DNA from: Ulva prolifera
Taxonomy: Eukaryota > Chlorophyta > Ulvophyceae > Ulvales > Ulvaceae
Length of the DNA stretch: 64,000 bases
NCBI GenBank assembly: GCA_023078555.1
Contig: CM041199.1
Location: 7,445,315 to 7,509,314 of the forward strand
Reading direction: 5' to 3'
This document shows, in pieces, positions 21,101 through 32,693 of the stretch. Numbering within the stretch: position 1 is the stretch's first letter; the number at the start of each line of letters is the position of its first letter. The position numbers and the translations under genes are program-made. Under the pieces are notes generated by a model that made no database searches, was not told where the DNA came from, and saw nothing but the letters and a program-made list of their open reading frames with translations.

Positions 21101-21215
21101 TGGCCTGGGCCTTGGCAACCAGCCACGGAATTGACTTTGCAACATTCCATCCGGCTGCTTCTCTGAGGAATACCGGCGCAATCTGCCCCTGCTTGTCATC
21201 GTCCTGAGCAGGCAT
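18159..21215 (-). CDS. NLR type B gene, copy B1 (NB-ARC + cassette LRR)
   Basis: This encodes a predicted intracellular NLR of 1018 residues. It has an N-terminal helical region (1-195, class unknown) and an NB-ARC domain. Motifs are Walker A GIGGIGKTAI (205-214), Walker B KKVLLVLDDVW (284-294), GSRLIVTTRQ (319-328), a GLPL-like CGGHPKA (394-400) and an FLDFAAFP block near 455. The MHD position reads LHA (520-522). A linker of about 170 residues follows, then an LRR of 13 units of 24 residues (698-1009) and a nine-residue tail. The start is the ATG at 21215-21213, shared with B'. The NB-ARC is clearly paralogous to type A (both have LATTRN just before the P-loop). The frame has no interruption and no intron is needed. 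Nucleotide-switch activity is inferred from intact Walker motifs; the ligand is unknown. Confidence 0.88.
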   Translation of the reverse strand: MPAQDDDKQGQIAPVFLREAAGWNVAKSIPWLVAKAQATGAWPPEESRSQLLQLLQRPALMAVAFVLDQLGHRDEYRQDYVRLCDAVADAAYALLLPAADCAVVAQKPRQELDTLSTSERYKDLYCALRDQVDPEPEVLHVEMPPASTGNAELAAAHISNAAVEQVTKAFKAIAKKVETKRIMQHALVSEIKDRLATTRNIGIKGIGGIGKTAIADAVYRRAAQEQGKKQFNNAVWLEVGMNSRDALPLLQKAFKQLFPEHECLYETAGACLEALTQLVYASSKKVLLVLDDVWPWPDACQSAVAALNFATRPELRVAGSRLIVTTRQPCTLSYMPPQVGARPMEELHVIDVPPLSSEHAFELFRDHAYGTGSSNANLPSFIHSESCKEAVDACGGHPKALVFLAARLRENCTAPQKWKACLAEERRLRTRAEDAASMACARSVDFMPRTVIECFLDFAAFPSTEQQPVPEAHLVHLFVSHAPLHSPAALAAAQRALHELVQHGLVEARTGEDGEKGYWLHAFMRGIAVWRSRDAAERCLLEPGLEAQEQSEDCGSGVCYLSYGPSALQEAVSGLGMSTQSNTVDWAKFLDMPSTGAHAYAQLRSCIVSQVTIPAQVRWPSQLRYLCVTRAEIEDNGHLTAYAASDQGARPQLPMLSFLCVRQTEDADRVIASVLPAPQLVHLEVASLGELKMLQDRISKCTQLMHLNLSGCERLTHLPNRIGDCKQLAHLDLSGCEGLMHLPERIGDCTQLAHLDLSGCEGLMHLPERIGDCTQLAHLDLRGCKDLMHLPERIGDCTQLAHLNLSGCERFMYLPERIGDCTQLAHFDLSGCEGLMHLPERIGDCTQLAHLDLRGCKDLMHLPEQIGDCTQLAHLDLRGCKDLMHLPERIGDCTQLAHLDLRGCKDLMHLPARIGDCTQLAHLNLSGCERFMYLPERIGDCTQLAHLNLSGCERFMYLPERIGDCTQLAHLDLSGCRSLTHLPKSICDRGPLMHINIEGCELLKYLGASQRSPAGGKL
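18189..19124 (-). repeat. Coding array of 13 LRR units of 72 bp in B1
   Basis: Each unit encodes I-GDCTQLAHLDLSGC followed by a variable pair, then LMHLPER. Ten of the units (2-11) differ almost only at set positions: D/N and S/R in the beta-strand, then EG-L, KD-L or ER-F, and H/Y. The order of types from unit 2 is EG, EG, KD, ER, EG, KD, KD, KD, ER, ER. Units 1, 12 and 13 are diverged caps. The 72-bp period keeps several frames open on both strands, which explains the long shadow frames here. Confidence 0.9.
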
Positions 21216-24200
21216 GCTGTGCGATAAGACCTGCAGCTTGCAGCCCTCGGAACAGGAAGGATGCAGGGTAGATTACTATGTTGAGCACAAAGAGTGTGTG
21301 CACACCTGCTTGCGTCACCGGACTCTTCCTCCGATGCTTGAAAATGTCAAAAAATCAGCGCCGCTAGTCTTGTCAAAGCCCAGGGAGCTGGGGCTAGTGA
21401 GCAGCACCTGAAGCCGCGATCAGAGATACCTGCATCACGCTGCCATTGATCATACACAGCATTGTGAGCTGGGGTTGACAAGCCTTTGCGAAAATTTGCA
21501 GTGCTACTAGCGGGGGTTGTCTTGACCCCCACAGCAGAGATGGAATAGTGGTGCAAACGATTGCAGGGCTTCTATTGCCGAAGCATGGTGTCAACAAGTA
21601 GCGCGACGACCACTGTGCTACATGATAGATTCAGGTATGACAGGTTATCTCCAGCATCAATGATTGCATGATTCGTGCATGCGTGAGGTCGTAACGTCAA
21701 GGTGTCATCTGGAGCAGTGCCGATCCACTTGGCTCAGGCCGAACACCACACCGATCGGCCTGGACTCCTGATACCAAGACATCAGTGCACCAGAACCTTT
21801 GCCAACTGCTGCAAATCTAGACATGACGGCTTGAAGCATCTTCACATGCAAACAAAGGTCACCACTGTGCGACCCGTTTACGGTGAGCTGACCATGGATG
21901 ACACACACCTGGGCTGATCTGCAGATGTGCACGCTTGCGTCTTCAGCCTATATGTAGCTAGCCTTGAATGGATCGTCGTGTGGGAGGATTCTAATCATGT
22001 GGGGGCGTCGGTCTGGGAGCGGGCATATGGTGGAGGATCTCCTGGTGGAGGGGTTTGCTAGCCAGGCTGCGCTCTCAGCGTGAAGTGCTGTCTGCATGCA
22101 CAAAAGTGGGTCAAGGCACCGTGACGGATCCAGATGTGCAACGCGGCTGCCCCAGGCCAGGATCCCGCGACCAAAGCTGTGCATGCATGTCCGGACAAGG
22201 ATGCGCGGCTTGGGTCGCAGAGATGGTCATATCACTGCACGTATACATGCTGCCACGTGCACTGGAGCTCCTTATGCACGCTGTAGCGCACACACAAGCT
22301 TCAAGTTTGATCTTGATGCTTCCACAGGCCTGTGCCATGTTGCCCGACGACCCCAAGATGGCAGACGTCGAATCCGTGGTGAGCCCCCCCCAGGCACATT
22401 GGCAACTCCGAGGGCACGCATACGGGTCATGAAGGCACAAAGAGAAAAACAATACTGAAGTCACGTTTTACATAGTTTACACACACCTACCGACCGCAGG
22501 GAGGCAAGTGCTGAGTGCGTTATGGCCAAAGCGATCGGGTGTAAATTCAAGAGTCTTGAAGACGACCGCACATTCAGGCAAGCACTGCTTGACACCATGC
22601 AAGACGATGCTGACCGTTCGTCACTGACAGCAAGTGACAGCACATGTTGTTCGGTGGTAAACTCCTGCATACCCTGGCGTAAGTCCGTACAAGACATGTA
22701 GATCAAACATGCAATGTATCCGGGCAGCAGCGGACCACACAGCCGAAAACGACTTCGTGGATGTGTGAATTCCGTGTGGCATATTCACAAAACCATGATG
22801 CTCATGCATCACCTTGCAGGTCAGATCGGTCATGTGCCATGATGCAGCTGTGGTCATCAGTGGGGGTTTGGCCATACGGCATGTTGGCCCCGGGGCCTGA
22901 GTGCATGGGCTGGATGCAGTGACAGCACTCCTGCTTTTTAACACAGCTAGGCTCGATTGCCTGAGTCCCATACATAGCACCGCCACAGCTAGGCTCGATT
23001 GCCTGGGTCCCATACATAGCACACACACAGCTAGGCTCGATTGCCTGGGTCACATACATAGCACACACACAGCTAGGCTCGATTGCCTGGGTCCCATACA
23101 TAGCACCGCCACAGTGAGGTGGAAGCAATATGGTTAGCCAGTTGGCTGACTTCATGGCTTGCACGCCAGCCCAATGTCTGGCAGGCAGCCCACGTTTCGC
23201 GCAAGTGGTCGGGTCATCCGATACACCTCAATGCCGCACAGCTACGGCACTGCTTGCTACATAGATCAGTGATTCTGAAGAGTAAGTTTTGCATGTCAAA
23301 AGTTGAACGAGACGCTCACGCTCCAATCTGGTCAATGTGTTCTGGGAGCACACCAGAAGTGATATCGGGGCCTCAGTAAGGAAACGGTGCGATTCAACTG
23401 GTAACTTGAAGAGGAGTTGGGGGGCGCCTTGACCACCTCCCGGCTGCAGAGGCAGAAGATTTCGTGTCCAGGTACTCCTGTACGGCCGTGATGGTCCCTG
23501 CACGGCGTCGGTACACGTTGATTTCCTGGCAGCCTATATCAGTGCGGCCGGCTCCGAGGATGCGCGAGGATGGAGGATGCGATCCATGATTCATACAACT
23601 GTGTGTGCGCACAGCATGACGCATGGCTCCTGCGATCGGGCGGCAGGCTCAGAAGGAGGTGAACAGTATACTGATTGGTTGCCACCTCGGCACATGGAGG
23701 CGGCAGCAGAATGGAGAGTCACTCGGAGTATGTACATTCAGGTGCACGAGATTTAGGTCAGCGTTCCAACCACATGATTTTCAGGCAATTTCAGGTTGTG
23801 GCGTGGTGCGACTGCCGGTCAAAGTTAGACTACTGCATTGGGCAGGCGACGCAGCAGTTGTCGTACAGGGCTGAGCCGCATGTTCTGCGACTGTCACACA
23901 TCATTTGTGAATGCAGCATATCCCCATGTCCCTGAGAGGTTAGTGCAGTAGCCGTCAGCACAAGAGCAAGGGCACACACGCTCACCAGCGATGCACACAG
24001 ATGCGGTTCAGATCTGGACTCGACTGGTTTCCATATGTCCAGAGGACGGCTAACACAGCTGACATCGCAAGGCTAAGTGTTATGTCCCTACAACTGTAGC
24101 TGCGAGGCTGTCCTTTACCTCATGCAGCGAACCAGTTTGGGAGCCCACAATGAGGTTGGCGATGGTCAGCAGCGCGGCTAATGCAGGGCCGCCCCCATTA

Positions 24201-27200
24201 TCGCACTTCAGGGCTGCACGCAGCTGATGCGTGTGCAGCACCCCAACGATACAGACTTGGAAGATACATCCACGCCCAGGTTGCTCGACTAGGTCGTGTT
24301 CCAGAGTGCTTGAGCAACACACAGCACACAGCGAACGTATTTGAGTGACAACGGCGCAGCGACATGCTGACACGCACCCGCACCTTTCAACATCCACTGG
24401 CTGGCATCTCGAGTGACTTGTGTTCACGGCCAGGGCAGCAAAAGCTGTTGGTTCGCTGCCAAGCGATCACTTCCGCAGAGTTATATCTCGTTGAAGTCGA
24501 CGCTGGGCCAACACAAGCTGCTGAAGAACCATGCCAAACGGAGGAGAAGGTTCCTGCACCATGCAGCCGCACCCTGTGAAAGCTGCCCTGTCACCTACAT
24601 TATGGCCAGTCGCGGACGGTACAAAGGGGTGCATGATGACATGGGAGTTGGGCAAAGTGGCGGGGGAGTGGCTGCGCAACATGACTACAGCCGGTCCATG
24701 GAGAGCTGAGGAGTGGCCGACGCCGACGCACACACGATCTAGCTGGAAACAGCATCTGTTCTCTATGGAGTTACGTTGGGCCACAAGAAGGCTGTGGAAA
24801 GCGACGTGGATGAAAGAAGTCTGCGGAGCTCTGTCAGGTTGGGTCTGGGATCAGGGGGCGTCAGTGTACATGTCGCCGCCGGCACTGCCACAGGACACGT
24901 CTTCACCTGCTATGTGGTGGCAGGTGCAAATGCTCGGTAGACACAGAGCCGGTGAAACAGGGAATAGCTGTCAGAAGCATCATTGTGTGGCTCCATGCAC
25001 CGAGGGTGAGTGGGAACGTGAACACACTGCCTTGCTAGCAAGCAGAGCACGACTGAGCAGCATGAGCTCAAGTCACATGCAGCTCCGTGCCGCCGAGCAC
25101 AACTTGATCTCGATCGGAGATGTACAGTTCCGGGTGTGGTCCCATCAGTGACCACCGATTGACAAGGCAGCAGGTCTGGTTGAGAAGCACTGCAACCAAG
25201 TTGAGTGGAGCAGCGTCCATCCAATAAATAACGACTGTATCGCATGCACACGTTCAGCATGTAAAAATTAATTACAGCGATGAAGATTGTGAATAAGACA
25301 TAATGTGTGCGCGGCCTGGATCGCAAGTGGGATGGTAAAAGCAACGGTCTCCTCGTGAGGCTGCAATGCCAGCTGTCTAACCAAACGATATTCGGACAAA
25401 AGCTGCTCAAGCTATACTTCTGATGGTACTTGAGAATCACGAGTCGTCGTACCCTTTTGGGGCTTGCCGTCATTGAGTTTTGTCGCCTCGCTTCTCTCGC
25501 ATCCGCGCTCATCGCTACGCTATGCGAAGATGCCGGAACACCAATAGGCAGATGACACTGATTGATAGGCAAGAGCAATACGCCGTTGACAGATTCGTGA
25601 CATGCTGGCAGTTCGCCGATGGCAGGGCATGAACGTTTGGTGCATTTAAGTTTTCAGGCATCTGCACGGCTGGTGAATATGTCTGCGGCCGCGCGCGGGA
25701 AGATGAGAGGCGACACGTCAGGAGCGCCTTCTCGGACTGACTTTGTGACGCTTGATGACGGTGTGGCTGCCATGCAAACTTGCGCGGCACGAAGGGCGTG
25801 CCGCATGGCTGCAAACGCGGCTCACAGTCGCAGGAACACAAGGACGAAGTCGGAGAAGCTCGCAGTGGCGACAGACTTCACAAGCAGAATTTGACCAAAG
25901 ACGGGTGCACCGCTCTGCCGTCTGCCAGGATGTGCCCCCACCACCAGCTGCATGTGGTAAACTGTTTGAGAAGGACAAAGCCAGAGAAGCAGGTAGCAAC
26001 GCAGCCTGAAGTCCGCAGGACCCAAACCAGGGCACCACAGGCTGGCAGCTTGGACTCAGTGGACTCAGGCTTTGACCATGTCAAATGGTCAAATTGTGCT
26101 ACAAGGACAAATACAGAATCGATGCATGTGGACCATGCCTAAATGGTAGGCATAATTCGACTGCACACAGCACGGTGTCAATCACTCATACACACCAGAG
26201 GGCCAGGCGAATTGGTGAAGGACATGTGCTGTAATATGCATCTCTGATGCGATGCAAAACTCATTGCCAGTCGAGCCAATCCGGACTGAACTGGTTGCAG
26301 ACCACTGGCACCTGCCTCGAGACAGGCAAACCAGCGGAGAACTGCCACAGTTGCCAGTGGTACCACTGACGCCAGCGCCGGATGCCGTTGTCACATGCTA
26401 TTCCCATCCTAAGCGGATGCAGTCGCTGGAGATGTGTTGCTGTTTGATTGACCTGCGGATTAGCGGGGGATCGATATGCTGTGTGCTCCTCGTGTTGATA
26501 GAGATTTCAGATGTAACAAGAGATAGCCGTGTAGCACCCATGGTCTCTTCCACCATCAGTGGCAGTTGATCCACTGAAATACATAATGTGCAGTGAAGTT
26601 CATGATTCCGAGCAGTACGGGTATAGTGGACATAGCTACACTAGACAAGCACTGTGATTGTTCGCGAGTGCAGGCTTGTCAGCTGCATGGCATCCCAGCA
26701 ACAATGCACGTTGCTCGCCTCTCTGCTGCATTGTTCCGAACTGGGACAGGAATCTGCGTGCCTATGTTTGTCCAGAAGCCCTGACGCACCCACAAACGAG
26801 GCTACAGGCAGGAGCAACATGATATCCTTGATGATCACGGCTGTGCTTCCACTGACACTGGAATACATGAGCAATTTCTGTGAACCTCCACTGCGACCAG
26901 GTCAAGCGAAACTTCGCACACCAATGGCAACAGCCTGAACATCACCACGCGGCAAGCAGTCAACATGTTGTGTCTGTCCACATGCAGCATACTGCTTTGC
27001 AGCACACAGAAACACGTTGATGACAAGTATCATCCCTGATGAATCTTCACTGATCAGCTGTGCCATTCTGCAGCGGTGACATGCCCTCGTCTCCACATCC
27101 ATCATCAGTGCAGTACAAAGCATGTGTGCATCGGCATTCAAAGGCACACTGCTCTGATCAATTTTACGCCACAAATAGAAACAACAAAACAGTCGTAAAT

Positions 27201-28060
27201 GTGCATGACCATAGCAGTGGCGGCCAGCAACGCTGATGCCCTCGCTGGGTACACTCCTCTTTACAGCTATAACCAAAGCGTCCACACGTTGATACAGCTG
27301 CAGCTGCCAGTGACGTCAGACTTTGACTTTCGTTAAAACTGCCATTGACCAATGGTGACAGTGCAACAACCCTTCCGTTGAGCACTTCTATGCTGGCCAC
27401 GACGACTACACACTTAGCGCATATTGAGAGCGCATGCGTCACATCAATGGAGACTGGAACTGGATGCAATACATTTATGTTGGAGCCACCGATTCTGCAC
27501 AGAAAAGCGAGCTTAAACTGGAAACGCGTAATGAGCACTGACTGCACCTGAATGACCAAGAGTTCGAACCTGATCAGGATATGATGTCGCTGTGATTCAC
27601 AGAAACAACCATTCCTGCAGCAGACTTGCATGAACATCAGATGGCGGGCAGACTACACGTACAGCGCTGTACATCAGCAGGCAGTGTTCATAAAGCATCG
27701 TGCCAAGGGACCACTTCAGCTTGTACGCACCCCACATATACCAGCAATAGTGATCACTCGAAGCGTAAGCCGCCCAAGGGGACTAGAAGGCTGTCTTGTC
27801 TGTCCAGAAGGTGTTTTCTGTACAACCAGTGGCAATCAAGACAGCTGCCATGCTGCCACCTGTCGCAATGGACACATGGTCATGGATATGCATAGCTGTA
27901 GGTATGAGCGTCCACAGGTACATACCCAGCAGGATCAAACTACAACAAATTCGTACTTCTGGGGTTGCAGCAGGTGGTAGGTCCGCACCTAGACCCACGT
28001 CCACAAACGTCAACTCTGAAGACGACCCCAGCCTCCTCAAGAGTGCTGCTGTATGCAGGC
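21216..28060. other. Spacer between B1 and A2 (copy R1)
   Basis: No confident gene lies in these 6.8 kb. A 59-residue open frame at 22522-22701 (contains FRQALLDTMQDDADRSSLTA) and a stretch near 23795-23930 look protein-like, but without a domain or a conserved intact relative I leave them uncalled. The segment 22300-24580 is missing from the spacer left of A1. A diverged form of its right part survives at about 35200-35650, which argues that the left copy lost it. Confidence 0.45.
22942..23109 (+). repeat. Minisatellite, four units of 42 bp
   Basis: Four head-to-tail units start CACAGCTAGGCTCGATTGCC and end CATACATAGCACC-GC or -ACA. They differ at only a few positions. The unit length is a multiple of three, so a plus-strand frame stays open, but no gene is supported. 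Confidence 0.9.
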
Positions 28061-31000
28061 CTAGCATGCAAAGAATTCATTGTTACCCTGTGCCCCAGGG
28101 CCCCATTGATCGGAGTGCTTGTAGGTCACGACGTTGGAGCTGAGTGCTTGCACGTCCGTCGTCTTTAATTTCCGCAAGCCAGCCACATGTGGTACCTTTG
28201 CAAGCGGAACCACAAAACATTGCATCCGTGTGCAATAATCAAGGCTCCCCGGCAAGCTTGTTATGCCAGTGCACCCGCTGAGGTCCAGCCGTGCGAGCTG
28301 GAGGCACATCCCAATGCACTCTGGAAGCCCTTGCACCTCTTTGCAGCCAGAGAGGTTCACTTCTGTCAGAAACGTGCAGACGCCGATGCAGTCCTGCAGA
28401 TCTGCCATGCTGCTACAATCCTTCAGGTTCAGATGTGCCAGCTGCGTGCACTGCCGGATCGAAGGTGGCAGCCTTTCAATCTTTGAACACCCCTCGAGGT
28501 CAAGGTGTGTCAGCTGACTGCAGTTGCCCCAGCAATCGGGTACGCTCTGCAGCCCGCTGCAGCCACTGAGCTCGATGTGAACAAGCGCTGCTCCGATGTA
28601 CCCGTAGAGCTGCTCCATGTCGCACTGGCCGCACCCAGCGAAATTTAGGTACGCCAGGTGGCTGCCAATGGTCTCGGCCGTTGGCAGCCGCTGCAGCTGT
28701 GAACACATGCTCAGGTCGAGATGCGTCAGCTGAGAACAGCAGCCCAGGCCCTCGGGAAGTGTCACCAGCTTGGGACAATTCTGAAGGCTCAGGTGCGCCA
28801 GCCTACTGAGACTGTTGAGGGCCACTGTCAGCTCAGACATTTCAGCACACCGGCTGAGGTCGAGATGCGTCACCATTCCGAGGTTGAGGGCTGTGATCCG
28901 TGTCAGCCCTTGACTTGTCTGCAGCTGAGTGCTACAGGCGCTGAGATCGAGATGCTCGAGAAGGGGCCACCCGGGCTCGCTCTGCGGGAGCTGCTTCAGC
29001 TTTGCACACCTACTTAAGTCAAGGTGAGTCAGCCTGGACAGACTGATCACGAAAGTTGGGACCTCTGTGATGAGCAGCCCGGCAAGGCTGACGTGCCTCA
29101 GGCTGTTGACTTCCGGAAATTTGGCTAGCTCCAAAGCTGTACAATCACTGATGTTCAGGTTCACTAGCGCGGTGCAATCCCTGATTCCTGCAGGCAGCTG
29201 TGTCAGACCGCTGCACGCACTCAGGCAGAGGTGCTTCAATAGTTTGCAGCAGTTGATGGTATCTGGCAGAGATGCCAGGCTGGAACACCCACGCATGTCA
29301 AGGTGGGTCAGAGCCGTCAATTCGTCAATGAATTCTGGCATCCCGGTCGACCCATTCGATTGTGGTGCGAGGGCAGAACATCGTCTGAGGTCTAGGTGCT
29401 CAAGCTTGGTGCATTTGTTGATGCCGTCTGGCAGCTGCTGCAGTTGCGTGCACTTGCTGAGGCCGAGTCGAATGAGGCTGATACACTGTTCAATACTGCA
29501 TGGGAGCTGCTGCAGGGCTGAACACTCGCTGAGGTCAAGATCAGCCAGGACCTTGCAGTCTCCTAGGCGCTCTGGGAGCTTCTGCAGCCTGGTGCAGGTT
29601 CTGAGATGGAGATACAGCAGCTGGGAGCAGTCACCGATGCACTCCGGCAGCCACTTGAGGCTCACACACCCGCTGAGGTCGACATGCAGCAGCTGGCGGG
29701 CGGGCAGCAGGCGATTCAGCAGGATGCGGGGGTCGCGATCTCCTGCCAGGCACAGGGAATTGAGAAGGAATAGATCGCCTTTGACTGGCACCTCGTCATC
29801 CTGGCAAGGTGGGGCTGCCCCGTTGCGCGGCAGCGGGAATGCGAAGTTCAGCAATTGTACCTTTTCAGGCCAGTCGGAAGCTTTGAAGTTGTCCTCGATG
29901 CTGTTTGGCTGCGCAGGCCTGATAATGCAAGCCTGCAGGTTCCCTCGCAGCTTCTTTTCTTTCAAATTCTTTTTGCAGAAGGGCTGCATCGCTTTCACCG
30001 GGCACCTGGCACAGCTATCGTGCAGGCTGAGATACCGTACAGTCTGATCATCTGGTGAGGTGGCCATTCCAGGGAAGCAGCGAGTGACCTTGCACTCCTC
30101 ACCTCCCTCAGAGGTGTGAGCAAGTCGCAGGGCGAGGCGGTGCAGGATGGGGTGCAGAGAGTACCGACGGCGGCCGCTGGCAGGGGACACGAGTTCACAC
30201 AACAGGCTGCAGTCCACAAGCGTATGCAGCTTGCGTCCGGCCGAGGCGACGCTCGCAGGCACATGCAGCGGAGCATGCGTGGCAAACAGGTGCAGCAGGG
30301 TGGTCTCAGGGACACAGTGTCCTTGCGGAAAGGCCGCACAGGCAATGAAGCAGTCCCTCACAGAAGGGAGAAGGCCGGTGACGATATTTTTACATTCCTC
30401 GGATGTTGAGTCCGTGCCGTCTTTCACAACCAGCTGCAGATCTTCGTATTTTTTGAGCCGCGCGTCTCTTGTGTGTCTGTTCTGGATAAACACAGCCAGG
30501 TGCCGCACCGCTCCGGGATTGCCACCGCATGCATCAACCTGCGGTGTCAAATCTGAAGACGTCTTGGCATCGCAGGCCATTAGATCTTCAGGTGCACTTG
30601 ACTTGGCCAACTTGACTGCCGCATCGTGTGGGCTGGTCTGAAACCGCAACTCTAGGAGTCCTCGCTGGAGGGCAAGTGAGGCAGCCTCCCTGGTGACTTG
30701 GAATGCATGGTGGTGAAACAGTTGCAGCGCGTGCTGGTTGCTCAAGCACGGCACCTCGACAACCTCAAGCTGGCGCAGTGAATCGGATTGCTGGCCATCA
30801 CCGTGGCACAGCGGCAGCAGGGTGCTCCGCTGCCGAGTGGTCACCAGCAGCCGGCTGCCGCCCCCGGCCTGGTCTGAGGACGTCACAAAGTTCAGGCTTT
30901 TCACAATGGAAGTAGTCGAACTGACATTATGCCTCACATCATCAAGGACGAGCAAAACCTTGAGCTTGTGCTTCATGACACGCTGCTGCATTGCAAGGAG

Positions 31001-31903
31001 ACCGGCCTTTTCCTCTGAGAAATTTAGCTGGACCATATCATCATCTTTGAATTTGTGCTGACAGGCCACGGTGAGCTCTCGGAATGCAACTTTGAGCAGC
31101 TCATACAAGTCGGGATGCCCTGGACCGATGCTCAGCCAGATAGTGGCATCAAAGCACTTCTCTCTTGTGGCGCACTCAAACACGGCCTCGGCGACGGTCG
31201 TCTTGCCAATGCCGGGCATACCCACGATCCCGACGTTGCGGGTGGTGGCCAGCAGGCGTCTGATGTGAGGCACCAGGGTGGAGCTGTGCTGGAAGATGGG
31301 ACCCTCGTGATGAGGCCTCCTATGTTTGTGCTCTGTGCTGCCATATACGTGGATGGTGCGGTCCTGGGGGGGCATCTTTGGGTCCTGGGCAGCAGCAACC
31401 TTAGTCAGAAGAAAGCTGTTTTGCTGAACAAAGGTGCTTAGGTCTGCACATAATTTCTTCATCTGCTCAATTGACGTGTGGCTCATCGACTTGAAGCATC
31501 TCGCCACCGTGGTGGAGCAGTCGCTTCCGTGCTCAGACTCGGCCACGCACAGGATCAGGTTCACATCGGAGATGAGTTCACACAGCTTGAACAACTGGTC
31601 TCGTGATGCTTGGTACCTTTCTGCAAGTTGGTCCAGGTGGTTGATGACTTCCTGCAGAGGATGTCCTCGTAGTATCTTTTTCAGCTCTTGGAGCTGAGTG
31701 GATCTGATGACGGCTCCATTGATCCGATCTGTTATGTCCTTGAAGAACTCAGCAACCGCCCATCCCACAACACCGGACACGAATGGAATGGGGACAGAGG
31801 AGATCGAATGTTTCAGTGCATCTGCCACCATGCTGTTGGCAGCTCCTCCCATTGCATCTGCACCGGAGTGGAGCACCTGCTGCTGTGTCCTCAGGGAACC
31901 CAT
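28061..31903 (-). CDS. NLR type A gene, copy A2 (NB-ARC + LRR)
   Basis: The predicted protein has 1280 residues. Residues 1 to about 899 are identical to A1, with the same Walker A (228-236), Walker B (318-323), GGSRLLVTTR, CGGNPGA and LHP in place of MHD. The LRRs beyond residue 900 differ from A1 at scattered sites, several at exposed strand positions (for example PAGIRDCTALV against PAEIGKCIALV). The C-terminal tail ends DQWGPGAQGNNEFFAC and is unlike A1. The ATG at 31903 is chosen as for A1; the frame itself opens at a GTG at 31972. B1 lies 6.8 kb away on the same strand, in the downstream direction of transcription, so A and B form a repeated head-to-tail pair. The immune or surveillance role is inferred from the family. 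Confidence 0.87.
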   Translation of the reverse strand: MGSLRTQQQVLHSGADAMGGAANSMVADALKHSISSVPIPFVSGVVGWAVAEFFKDITDRINGAVIRSTQLQELKKILRGHPLQEVINHLDQLAERYQASRDQLFKLCELISDVNLILCVAESEHGSDCSTTVARCFKSMSHTSIEQMKKLCADLSTFVQQNSFLLTKVAAAQDPKMPPQDRTIHVYGSTEHKHRRPHHEGPIFQHSSTLVPHIRRLLATTRNVGIVGMPGIGKTTVAEAVFECATREKCFDATIWLSIGPGHPDLYELLKVAFRELTVACQHKFKDDDMVQLNFSEEKAGLLAMQQRVMKHKLKVLLVLDDVRHNVSSTTSIVKSLNFVTSSDQAGGGSRLLVTTRQRSTLLPLCHGDGQQSDSLRQLEVVEVPCLSNQHALQLFHHHAFQVTREAASLALQRGLLELRFQTSPHDAAVKLAKSSAPEDLMACDAKTSSDLTPQVDACGGNPGAVRHLAVFIQNRHTRDARLKKYEDLQLVVKDGTDSTSEECKNIVTGLLPSVRDCFIACAAFPQGHCVPETTLLHLFATHAPLHVPASVASAGRKLHTLVDCSLLCELVSPASGRRRYSLHPILHRLALRLAHTSEGGEECKVTRCFPGMATSPDDQTVRYLSLHDSCARCPVKAMQPFCKKNLKEKKLRGNLQACIIRPAQPNSIEDNFKASDWPEKVQLLNFAFPLPRNGAAPPCQDDEVPVKGDLFLLNSLCLAGDRDPRILLNRLLPARQLLHVDLSGCVSLKWLPECIGDCSQLLYLHLRTCTRLQKLPERLGDCKVLADLDLSECSALQQLPCSIEQCISLIRLGLSKCTQLQQLPDGINKCTKLEHLDLRRCSALAPQSNGSTGMPEFIDELTALTHLDMRGCSSLASLPDTINCCKLLKHLCLSACSGLTQLPAGIRDCTALVNLNISDCTALELAKFPEVNSLRHVSLAGLLITEVPTFVISLSRLTHLDLSRCAKLKQLPQSEPGWPLLEHLDLSACSTQLQTSQGLTRITALNLGMVTHLDLSRCAEMSELTVALNSLSRLAHLSLQNCPKLVTLPEGLGCCSQLTHLDLSMCSQLQRLPTAETIGSHLAYLNFAGCGQCDMEQLYGYIGAALVHIELSGCSGLQSVPDCWGNCSQLTHLDLEGCSKIERLPPSIRQCTQLAHLNLKDCSSMADLQDCIGVCTFLTEVNLSGCKEVQGLPECIGMCLQLARLDLSGCTGITSLPGSLDYCTRMQCFVVPLAKVPHVAGLRKLKTTDVQALSSNVVTYKHSDQWGPGAQGNNEFFAC

Positions 31904-32659
31904 AGCGATGTCCTGCACATGGCGACACGTTTCAGGGCCTCCATGGAAGTCGGTCTGAAGCAGCACGTGCACGAGCAGAGATCACAAGAGATGTCTAACA
32001 AACGTTGGGCGCTGTGCGTGGTAGGCCGTTGCGGACCTGTCAACAGCGCTGCAGCAGTGTCGGTGCGCCTTCCTGAATCGTGCTTCACAGCAGTTCGATG
32101 AACCGCAGGACAAGGTACCTGCAGTGGATGTGGCAGTCAGTATCGTGCATTGCCGCACGCATGACCGAGCTACTGGGCCAGCCAGGGCTGGCCAAGCACC
32201 TGGCCGGAGTCCGAACACACATCATACACTTGCAACTGTTGCCGCATTATTCATTGAAATTGCGGAAACTGCATGCAGAAACGCACAACGCAGGCGAGTG
32301 GAAGAGCTTCATGCTATCAGGTCAGGAACCTTACCTGGTCGTCACAGGTGTACAAACGATCAGGGGTTGGATGTTGACAGAACCACAGGGCTCGTGGGCC
32401 CAACAAAGTGGCCTCACTCGTCAACAAATGTCAAATGTTTTACGGGTCAAGATGGGCTACAGCCGTTGCGCCTTTCAGATGAGATGGTCAGCTGGAAGGG
32501 CGGCTTCCGAATCAGTGGTGATGGGACGCTCTGGTCGGAGGAAGGGCTGTGGCAGCGGGCTTCAGACGGCGGACTTCGATGCAAGTTGAGTTGAGGGGGG
32601 CCCAAGTCTGCAAGAGTCTCCCCTGGGATTGGTCCTGGGGATGGTCGGTGTGGTGTGGG

Positions 32660-32693
<34 letters not shown>

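Larger units (their letters stand above)
12909..28658. repeat. Large duplicated block R1, partner of 48252-64000
   Basis: The two blocks match at offset 35342 from about 13870 onward with no difference I could find. In the first kilobase after the N there are about seven single-base indels, a shorter C tract in the partner and almost no substitutions. That pattern suggests sequencing error at a contig end and not mutation. The block holds B1, its spacers and the 3' end of A2; the partner runs off the window. Confidence 0.9.
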
